Positions 56,131 through 64,000 of a stretch of 64,000 bases of DNA are shown piece after piece (the stretch's first letter is position 1; every line of letters begins with the position of its first letter). Source of the stretch: Leptobrachium leishanense (Eukaryota > Chordata > Amphibia > Anura > Megophryidae); assembly GCA_009667805.1 (NCBI GenBank), contig CM019067.1, positions 159,049,049-159,113,048 of the forward strand, given 5' to 3'. Both the position numbers and the translations under genes were made by a program. The notes under the pieces were generated by a model. That model was not told where the DNA came from. It was given only the letters and a program-made list of their open reading frames with translations, and did not search any database.

Positions 56131-56635
56131 GATTATTCCCAAATGCTTCTCCTGCTTGGATTTCCCTAACTCCATACCATTTAGGGTATAAATTGCTTGT
56201 GTGTTCTTCACTCCAAAGTGCATAACTTTGCATTTATCTACATTAAATTTCATCTGCCATTTAAGTGCCCAGTCCCCCAATCTATCTAAATCCCTCTGCA
56301 GCAAAGTAACATCCTGTTCACATTGTATTACTTTTCCTAGTTTTGTGTCATCTGCAAACACTGATACATGACTTTCAATGCCTATCTCAAGGACAATAAA
56401 TTGAATAGAATTGGTCCTATGACAGACCCCTGAGGGACACCACTTACCACTGATTTCCATATTGAAAATGTACCATTTATGACCACTCTCTGTACCCTAT
56501 CTTTTATCCAGTTTTCTATCCAAGAACAAGTATTTTCATCTAGACCAATTTTTCTTAATTTAAATAGTAACCTCTTGTGTGGAACTGTGTTGAAAGCTTT
56601 GGCAAAATCCAAGTAAATCACATCCACTGTGACCC
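56131..56635 (-). pseudogene. CR1 RT palm block
   Basis: Two overlapping frames carry MDVIYLDFAKAFNTVPHKRL, SGVPQGSVIGPILF and the active site VFADDTKLG. A frameshift lies between the GVPQGS and FADD motifs (~56400). This block is the one deleted in the plus-strand CR1 at 10545. Confidence 0.9.
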
Positions 56636-57575
56636 TGTTACATCCTCAGCGCCTGATGTGCTTCCTGGGGGGTCTGTGCATGGTTCGGTGCCACTTGCTG
56701 GTTGAGTGCCAGCACCTTGTAATGGCCGAGTGGCGTCTGAGGGGGCGGGGCCTGGCATGGTCACGAGAAGCCACCAGGTTTAAAGCAGGGCGTGAGGAGT
56801 TGCCTCGTCGCCCTGACGTGGAGTTCTGTTCCTGCATCGCTTACTATTGTATTCATTGCTGTTCTAGTTGCCGACCCGTGTACATCTACGATTCCTGCTA
56901 CCTGATTTTGACCCGGCTTGTCTTTGACCATTCTCATGTTACGTGCTATAGCGGTTGCTAGTACTGTGCATCGTTGGTTTAACCCTATGCAGGCTGCTTG
57001 GGGTTTTACTCGCTTCTTGGGGATATCCATCTTGCTCTGGTGTACTATCTACAGCCTTATCGGGGTTCTGCTCCAGGTCTAAGGTTCAAATCGTGATCTA
57101 TTGTCGTGTATTTATGTACAATCCGCAATAACAGAATACCGTTTGAGCACGATAAACAGAGGCAGAAAACAGTCTGCCAAGTGTACCCAGGCTTGTACAA
57201 GCCTTAAGCCTTTATGTGTGTCAGTAGACCCTGGTGATTACAAGGTACAACATACCCATTTGAGCTTATCAGAAAACGCTAAGTCTGTCAGTACGGTGAC
57301 TGCCCTGCAGTCTGCACAATACATTGACTGTTGAGCTAACTACCTCAGTACACCCACTCAAGTCTTGAAACCCTCTGTATTGTTGTGTGTTCTAAGTTGT
57401 CCGTTGCTCTCCAAACCTTTGGAACTTAGTAGCAGTTCAGTTGTCCTGTTATACTCCTTGGCTTTGGAGTATAAGTCTGAAAATACTGTGTATTTTTCTA
57501 CCATCAAGCAGATATTTCTGTCCAACAAGATCTCAACCTCACTACTCTTGTGTGAGCGCTACAGCGCCCGTTACA
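56636..57575 (+). mobile_element. Solo LTR in the CR1
   Basis: TGTTACATCCTC to GCCCGTTACA with a perfect 5-bp TSD gaccc (56631-56635 and 57576-57580). 940 bp. Orientation inferred. Confidence 0.9.
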
Positions 57576-57624
57576 GACCCCCTGATCTAAACTTCTACTT
57601 ACTTCCTCATAGAACGGACTTAAG

Positions 57625-57996
57625 TTAGGCTGACATGATCTGTGTTTCATAAAACCATGCTGATTTTTGCCAATTACATGATACCCTCCCAATAAATTCC
57701 TGAATATTATCCCTTAGCAACCCCTCAAATACTTTCCCAGCCACAGATGTTAAGCTCACAGATCTATAATTCCCAGGCACAAATTTTAAACCTTTCTTTA
57801 ATATAGGGACCACGTCAGCTTTTCTCCAATCCTCTGGTACGATTCCTGAAAGAAAAGAATCTTGAAAGATTACGAACAAAGGTTTACATATTTCAACACA
57901 TAGCTCTCTCAGTACTAGCGGGTGAATTCCATCTGGCCCTGGGGCTTTATTCACATACACATTGTTTAATTGCTGCAAAACCTTGTCCTGAGTCAA
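57625..57996 (-). pseudogene. CR1 RT N-terminal block
   Basis: The frame reads KAPGPDGIHPLVLRELCVEI, WRKADVVPILKKG and NYRSVSLTSVAGKVFEGLLRD, the RT fingers of CR1. It is cut by retrovirus B upstream and by the solo LTR downstream. Confidence 0.92.
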
Positions 57997-58000
57997 CCAG

Positions 58001-58598
58001 TGAGATGGTCAATATCCGTCCTTCGGATGCCAGTCTTTGTTCTAATCGGTGGAGAAATCAGGCAAGTCAAAGTGCGCACTTAAAGAAATCACACAGACAA
58101 CGAATAGGTCTATGCAGCCTCTCTGGCTAAAGCCAGTGACTTCCCCTCTTTAATGATAGGTTTCGATACATGTTTTATAGTAGTTTGCCTCGTAAGCGAA
58201 TGGGAGTCAACTTAACATTTTAGTCAACTTCAACATAAAATCGTGCACATATAGATTATTTTATTAACCATATAAGAATCGAATATCAGCTATTTCCAAA
58301 GGTCAAGGCATCATGTGTCACTGACAAGTGTCAGACGCTTTTCTCCATCATGGGTGTGTGGATGTCCTGTTCCAGGATGCAAGGTGGCCCACACCCGGCT
58401 TGATACCGAAATAAGATCCTCATGACTTGTGGTTTATCATTCTGTAGAAACAGCGGAGTTACGCAAGATACATTTTGATTCTCTCTGAAAAGACAGTTTT
58501 ATTTAATTCAGTTCTTAAAGACGTATTAACTTCTTAAATGAGCATTTTTCTAGGCCTTTGAATATTATTAAAGCAGATACATATTCTTATCCATAACA
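58001..58598 (-). repeat. 3' LTR of retrovirus B
   Basis: Minus strand TGTTATGG to CCATCTCA. TATAAAA at 58179-58173 and ATTAAA at 58154-58149 (minus) give promoter and polyadenylation signals. A polypurine tract (minus TTTTTAGGGGGGGAC, 58613-58599) abuts it. Confidence 0.93.
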
Positions 58599-59000
58599 GT
58601 CCCCCCTAAAAATGCACATTTCTCATGTGTCCCCTTGGAGACGCGATGCGCCTTCATCCGTTCCCCTAGTAGTCTCGCCAGCTATCTCCAATCTTCACCG
58701 AAGTTTGAGACGAGAAACTCCTATTGAGTGAAACCCCTTCGTAATCCGGATTTGGGCTTGGACGACACCGGTGGGTCAAGATTCGGGACTACAACACGTC
58801 TTGCAAGTGGTCACAAGCCTTATCTCAAGTCAATTTAGATACGGGGGTCTTGAGGGAGGGGGTAAATGGACTCGTGGCTCTGTGGTTGCTGCATCACTAA
58901 ATGTTGTAGCTTTTCATAAGACTCAGTTGTAGTTATCTCCATAAATCGTAGGTTACCATAAGAGTTGTCAATGTCTACCCCAGTTTCCCCACATAAGTGA
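58599..59000 (-). other. Polypurine tract and region between env and 3' LTR
   Basis: Starts with the polypurine tract. A short frame (58835-59077) overlaps the end of env and is not recognised. Confidence 0.6.
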
Positions 59001-61009
59001 CTAAGCATAACAGGGGTAGTGGATTCCACAGTTCTTTCTACAACCCTTTTTAATGCAGGGTAAAACACAACAACCAATCACCGCCAACAGAACCATTACT
59101 ACTAGGATAACTATTCCTTTTTGTGTGAGGACATTCTGCCAGCTGCTCATCCAACTGAAATACTGATCCCATGGATCAGTAATACCAGAGTTCTTCTTCA
59201 GTTCCTCAGACAGGTCTTCCAATTGTTTAATGGCTTTAGTGACCTTACCAGTGGGGCCTGTGTTATCCGGGATAAAGGTGCAACAGGAGCCACCAGTACC
59301 TTTTAGCATCTTACAGACCCCACCCCTCTCTGCCAGTAGCATATCGAGGGCCATGCGGTTCTGGAAGGTCATCGCAGAGGTCGGGCCTAGCTGGTCGGCC
59401 AAACCCTGGAGGGCATCTCGGGTATAGTTTACAAACCTCTGCTGATTGTAATAGATGTAATTAATCCAATCAACATTTTCATTGATGGTTATCATGGGGA
59501 TTAAAGATTCGAATCCCGCCTTTACCTGGTCTCTAGCTTTGAACTCATCAGGCACCCCCCTTGGGACTCCTATGACATTGATGTAGAAGTGTGGGTCGAA
59601 ACTGCCAGGTACGGGTTTCGCCTGTCTCCTTTGTCTAGTGAGTCCGGGGGTGTGGGCTATTGGCAGATCATCATCAAAGGGCAGGATGTGGAGGGGCATG
59701 ATGGCTTTAGCCAGAGCACACTCACCGTCCCACGCACCTACCAGGCGGGAGCGGACTCGCAGGTCACCGCAGATCCAATAGACATCTCCCAGGGATATCA
59801 CCTGGTTTTAGCACTTTCTCCTTCTCCACAGCGCTGTACCGCGCACAATAACATTCTGTGAAGTTCCCAACCACCCGGCCACGGGTTCCCCAAGAGGAGT
59901 AACAGGTGTAGTTCCCGGGGTAGATAGTGATACTCTCTGAGAGTCTGGGGTTTTGTCTCTGGGGGGGTATTTGGACTTCCATTCTTCACAAGCATCGTGA
60001 TTTAGAGTGTTGTTGGTAAACAAACTGAGAAAACATTCCTCGATATCCTCGGGGATATTGAGAGGTACAGTACCTAGATGAGGACTAGCATTACCACACA
60101 CATAGCAATTGGTTCTGTTGTGGGACTGAGCGCTATATTTCATCCATTCTAACCAAACATTCATATCTGAGTAACCTGTTTCAATGGCCATAGTGTCCTC
60201 GAACGTGGGATCAGCGATGGCTACTATACTATTGGAAGAGATCATCACGTGGTCATTAAGGGGTTTGGACTGTTGGTGTGGAGTGACCCAGTCAGGGGCA
60301 AGGTACATATCTCGTAGGCGGAATTTTCCCAGGCTCCAGGGATTCTCTGACCCCCCTTTTTCCCACATACCCAGAATATAGATACCCGCATCCCCGGGTC
60401 AAGGATTTTCTAGGGTTAGGATTAGTTTCGGTGCCGTCGCCCCTGTTCTAGATTTAAATACTTTGTCATCATCTGAGTCCTGCATTTCTTGGGTGGGGCA
60501 TGTGTTTGGGGCCATTTTCAGTGTCATGCGAGTAAGAAGTGATTTACTGTTTTTATCTTTTCTGTCTAGGGCGATTTGTGGCTTGTGTCCCCAGGAAACC
60601 CCAGTATTCCAACCCACTGATGCCCAGCTGCCACACTCCTGTCCTCAATAGTTATTGGTGACACACATATATACATCGTAGTCATGTGGGATCCCATTTC
60701 TCCAGATACATTGCAAGCGGGGCCTGGGCATGGGTTTATATCACAATAGTTAAAGGTATAGGTTGTTACTCGAGTGTTAGAGGAATTATACCGGAAAGTG
60801 GTTAGTCTGTTTTCGGCGGCAGCAAGTTCTCTAGCGGCAGCAATCTGTTGTCCTATGACATTGGCATTGCCCACCTGTTGTCCTATGACAATGCCCACCT
60901 GTTCCCCCACAGCCTGTTGCACTACGACAGCGGCAACCCGATTTACTGCAGTATCCAACAGTTTCCCCTCAATCCCCATTCCCCAAATGAGAAGAATATA
61001 CATAATCAT
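59001..61009 (-). pseudogene. env: Envelope glycoprotein (SU and TM), frameshifted
   Basis: The ATG at 61009 overlaps the pol stop (ATGA). SU includes CDINPCPGPACNVSG, several N-glycosylation sites and a CYVCGNASP (CXXC) motif. A furin-like RQRR precedes TM. TM has GVPRGVPDEF, the immunosuppressive-type helix QNRMALDMLLAERGG, a Cys followed by a CC pair (spacing nine rather than six), a membrane helix (GIVILVVMVLLAVIGCCVL) and a short tail. The TM features fit the epsilon-like env group of fish and amphibians. At least two frameshifts (~60610 and ~59985) and a stop near 60400 inactivate it. Confidence 0.92.
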
Positions 61010-61446
61010 GGTTGGGTTGTTGTCTGGTCCGTCTCTGGTGTACAGGTCTTTTTACAGTGGGAAGCGTGGATCCAGGTGGATTTTCCTTCCAGCTTCACTG
61101 AAGTTGCTGTTGTGAGGAGGACTTGGAAAGGGCTGTCGTATCTGGGCTCAAGTGGAGTTTTCCGAAGGAATTTCTTAACTAGTACCCAGTCTCCTGGGAC
61201 CAATTGATGCGTGTCGTTGGTACTTTCGGGATCTGGAATGGAAGAGAACACCTGCCCATAGATATCAGTTAATGTTTTTGAAACACTGGTGACATATTTT
61301 ACTAGACTGTCAGACTGCAGTTGCAGTTGCTGGGGAACATAGCACCCTAGTCTGGGGGCCGTTCCGAACAAGATTTCGAAAGGTGACAGATTGTGTAGAC
61401 CGATGAGGGCATTCATCAATGTTTTTTTAAAGGTGTGAGGGCCCAT
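61006..61446 (-). pseudogene. pol: Integrase C-terminal end (B)
   Basis: HNLSPFEILFGTAPRLGC, then PGDWVLVKKFLRKTPLEPRY and KSTWIHASHCKK are the gammaretroviral integrase C-terminal domain. The zinc finger and catalytic core are absent. The stop overlaps the env ATG. Confidence 0.9.
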
Positions 61447-61449
61447 TTA

Positions 61450-62060
61450 TGCGTGTGTAATTCTAATCTGTACTAACAATGGAACTGGCTGCTCGAGTTC
61501 CTTTTCCTGTGTCTGAGTGGCTGCTAGGTGCTTTTGCTTTCATAAATCAGACCAAAATCATGAGTTACCCTATATGCGTGATCTTTGCTGAGGGGAAACA
61601 GGCTTCTGTGAGTGTAGTTCTGCTTTTTTTTTTTCTTCGGGCAGAAAGGGTGGGGGCGAGGGGAGAAGTGTACAGAATTGAAAATTCACTCGTGACAGCG
61701 CAACCAGTACGATATATATATACCAAACTTGTCCGTGAAGTGGGAGCCGTCCACATACAGTGTCAGGTCGGGGGGGCTGTGAGAGGAGTATTGCACACAG
61801 AGGGCAGGTGTGCTGTTTCTGGGAACATGGCTTCGAGGCAATTATGCGGGCAGAGGGGTATGGCACCAGAGGTCATATGGGCCTTGTGACTATCAGCATC
61901 GCCACCACCCCCCTCAGGAAAATGAAGGAGAGCAGCCAGGTGAAGGCGTCAGAAGAGGGCGACGTTATCTGTTATGGGAGCAGAAGGGAACGGGACATCC
62001 GTCCACCGTGCTGCTGGGTAAGGATGCCAGTGGCATGGCCACTTTCCTCAGATACAAGTA
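61450..62060 (-). pseudogene. pol: Decayed RT connection and RNase H (B)
   Basis: In different frames, minus-strand translation shows a connection-domain remnant (SEESGHATGILTQQHGG, 62060-61980) and an RNase H start (DLTLYVDGSHFTDKFG, ~61770-61720). RT fingers and palm, most of RNase H and most of integrase are missing. Confidence 0.7.
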
Positions 62061-63370
62061 GCTTGAAAGATTTTTTTTTTCCCTGCACTCATACTATTAA
62101 TGTCCTTCGTAATGCTTTCTACTGGGAAGCAACCTGTAGTTGCCATATCTAGGATAGGCTTTCCTAACTCTTTTGGCCTTATCCTATACCATCACGTCTC
62201 ACATTCTTCTTCCAAACAATCATCTTTAAAACTTTTTCCAAAACTCTGCACTATTACTTCATTCATTTGTCTACATGCCATTTTCCTTTCACAATGTCTC
62301 TCCGTACACTTTCGTATCTTCTTCTCATATTGACTCATAAATTATCATCCGCATCCTTTGGATGTTCTGCGTGTCTTGAATAGATTTGCATGTTAACCCT
62401 CATTCTCAGACATACAATACTATGCATTCAAACCAGATCAAAACAGCTGCAGCTTTTACAAGTATCCTATCTATCCACCGTTACGTATTCAGCTTTTAGC
62501 AACACATCTGCCTATACAATTACCTGGGCCTGAAGGGCACCAAAAAACCCTGTTATACTATGCGGAATACGCAACCACCACCACACTATGGAACTCTCAG
62601 CCCACTCCCAATATCTCTACTCCTTTTTTCTCTGAATTACCCCTGGATTTATCAATCCCCTTCCTTCGTCCCGCAGGAAACTTGACCCTGACTGAAGACA
62701 GTGCAACAAAAGGTGTGTCTTCCAAACTATAGACACAAATATTTATTAAATCCTATTTAAAATACACATCTTTCCTGAACAAGAACAACCTGCGATTCCA
62801 CATACAGCTTTTATACTATTATATTCTATAAACTACAATAAGTGGTATTTAAAAATCTTTCCAGTTTCAACTCTATCCAAATCTTGCTTCCCTTTTTTTT
62901 TTCCTCTTACAAACTTAGTTCCTTTTTATTTTGCTCACTTTCTTCGCTCTAAAAGTGATTTGCAGCGCTGCACATACAAACATACATTCTTTCTTCAAAA
63001 TTGCATACTGCAATTGCCTATATTTCACATTTCTACAATACATACAACATAACAGCGAAGACTCCTTGCATTACGACTGCAATGCAAGGGAAAATCACCC
63101 TGCAACGCAGGGGAAATCACACACACACACCGAACAGAATTTCAATTAACCCCATGCTGACATCTCTGTTTAACCAAACCTATTCGACTTGCGCCAGAAA
63201 CGAGGTTACCGTGACCCAGTGCGTCCCCGGATGGACAGTCCCCCGCCATGAGTGGAGATCCACAGAGCAGGAATTCCTGCTGGGCGCCTTGTAGATTGTC
63301 AGCTCAAAGGCAATGGATGTTCCGTCCTGGAACATGCGTGGGGTGGGGGGACCTGACACAGGGTTGCCAG
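62061..63370 (-). other. Leader-like and T-rich region of retrovirus B
   Basis: 63215-63310 matches the leader of retrovirus A at 5870-5960 (ggcgcc, ttgtcagctc). 62080-63150 is pyrimidine-rich on the plus strand and holds no recognised gag. Position between the nucleocapsid fragment and pol is abnormal for a leader. Confidence 0.55.
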
Positions 63371-63374
63371 TTTC

Positions 63375-63572
63375 CTAGCGCAGGGGTGGGGAGTGGTGGG
63401 AAATTATCAGATACAATGGCAGTGTCCTGCTAAGGGCCATTGGCTGCATCCGACCTTTGGGGAGGCGTCGCCTGCGGGGTGCTTTACAATCCCGTTTGAA
63501 ATGGCTGAATTCTCCACAATTAAAACAGGTTCTTGGTGGATGCCCCCGCTCCCCACCAGGCTCCCCTTCCAC
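63375..63572 (-). pseudogene. gag: Nucleocapsid zinc knuckle fragment (B)
   Basis: RTCFNCGEFSHFKRDCKAPR is a CCHC knuckle (CX2CX4HX4C) followed by a basic tail. It begins within about 15 codons of the LTR end. No capsid precedes it. Confidence 0.8.
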
Positions 63573-63585
63573 GATGGGTGCCGAA

Positions 63586-64000
63586 TGAGATGGACAATAT
63601 CCGTCCTTCGGATGCCAGTCTCTGTTCTAATCGGTGGAGAAATCAGGCAAGTCAAAGTGCGAACTTAAAGAAATCACACAGACAACGAATAGGTCTATGC
63701 AGCCTCTCTGGCTAAAGCCAGTGACTTCCCCTCTTTAATGATAGGTTTCGATACATGTTTTATAGTAGTTTGCCGCGTAAGCGAGTGGGAGTCAACTTAA
63801 CATTTTAGTCAACTTCAGCATAAAATCGTGCACATACAGATTATTTTATTAACTATATAAGAATCGAATATCAGCTATTTCCAAAGGTCAAGGCATCATG
63901 CGTCACTGAGAAGTGTCAGACGCTTTTCTCCATCATGGGTGTGTGGATGTCCTGTTCCAGGATGCAAGGTGGCTCACACCCGGCTTGATACCGAAATAAG
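63586..64000 (-). repeat. Right LTR of retrovirus B, cut by window edge
   Basis: Aligns from its TGAGATGG end with 58001-58415, then the window ends. Immediately inside it, minus CGGCACCCATCGTGGAAG (63583-63566) resembles a lysine-tRNA primer site at roughly two thirds of positions. Confidence 0.9.

Larger units (their letters stand above)
49540..57996 (-). mobile_element. CR1 LINE, split by four or more insertions
   Basis: Minus-strand pieces in order: RT start (57581-57996), RT palm (56131-56635), then 51383-51557, then 3' region (49540-50150) ending with gttacatagttacatag. Pieces rejoin across each insertion. The 5' end was cut by retrovirus B at 58001. Confidence 0.92.
58001..64000 (-). 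mobile_element. Endogenous retrovirus B (epsilon/gamma env), truncated by window edge
   Basis: The 3' LTR (58001-58598) and an LTR at 63586-64000 flank env, pol remnants, leader and a nucleocapsid fragment. It is inserted in the CR1 RT frame. The two LTRs differ at about 11 of 415 shared positions by eye. Most of gag, protease, RT and integrase is gone. Confidence 0.93.

Noticed and set aside
61479..61889. 136-codon plus-strand frame
   Set aside because: Antisense to the decayed RNase H of retrovirus B.

Overview
This is a vertebrate genomic window, most likely from a large-genome amphibian (frog). That assignment is an inference from the mix of mobile elements: epsilon/gamma-type endogenous retroviruses, CR1 and L2 LINEs, a Penelope-like element with a GIY-YIG domain, Ty3/gypsy chromovirus and SCAN-gag LTR elements, and Tc1, hAT, piggyBac and Harbinger DNA transposons. 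There is no operon structure, rRNA, tRNA or CRISPR. I recognise no complete host gene. One 122-bp segment (34539-34660, minus) has the layout of a host exon. Nearly everything else is transposon sequence, much of it nested and datable by target-site duplications (TSDs).

Layout. 1-6.7 kb: retrovirus A on the minus strand (env start, integrase, RNase H, RT pieces, gag matrix start, leader, proline-tRNA primer site, 5' LTR), with several module-sized deletions. 7.8-9.4 kb: a Tc1 relic, then a non-autonomous hAT (8229-9359, perfect 8-bp TSD) filled with a minisatellite and a 262-bp palindrome. 9.6-15.8 kb: a CR1 LINE split by a solo LTR and by a piggyBac element. The piggyBac holds a short non-autonomous LTR element, whose own LTR holds a gag-only LTR element. 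16.5-33.0 kb: a giant foldback-like element with ~4.4-kb inverted arms and a 1.2-kb spacer. Its arms carry minisatellites and exon-like blocks, and its spacer holds a piece of a Ginger-type integrase with an intron. The right arm is interrupted by a solo LTR and by a young, nearly intact Ty3/gypsy chromovirus (27559-32981).

33-49.5 kb: mixed territory with the candidate host exon, a 5'-truncated L2 LINE, a solo LTR with an internal 32-bp VNTR, a Tc1 transposon, a second minisatellite-bearing hAT (42502-43276, perfect 8-bp TSD), a Harbinger relic, a piggyBac MITE and more solo LTRs. 49.5-58.0 kb: a CR1 LINE on the minus strand, split by a piggyBac-like element with an 84-bp-arm hairpin, a SCAN-gag LTR retrotransposon (itself invaded by a Penelope-like element, a CR1 tail and a MITE), a solo LTR and finally retrovirus B. 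58.0-64.0 kb: retrovirus B on the minus strand, with a 3' LTR, polypurine tract, env with TM and CXXC SU, a pol remnant, a leader, a nucleocapsid knuckle and an LTR that runs off the window.

The most unusual theme is an AGCTCATGGAT..GCCCC minisatellite placed beside a 130-260-bp palindrome. This cassette occurs in at least four separate places in otherwise different elements (8.5-9.3, 17.8-18.7, 24.9-26.0 and 42.8-43.2 kb), and a related layout with a different repeat unit lies at 41.5-42.0 kb.
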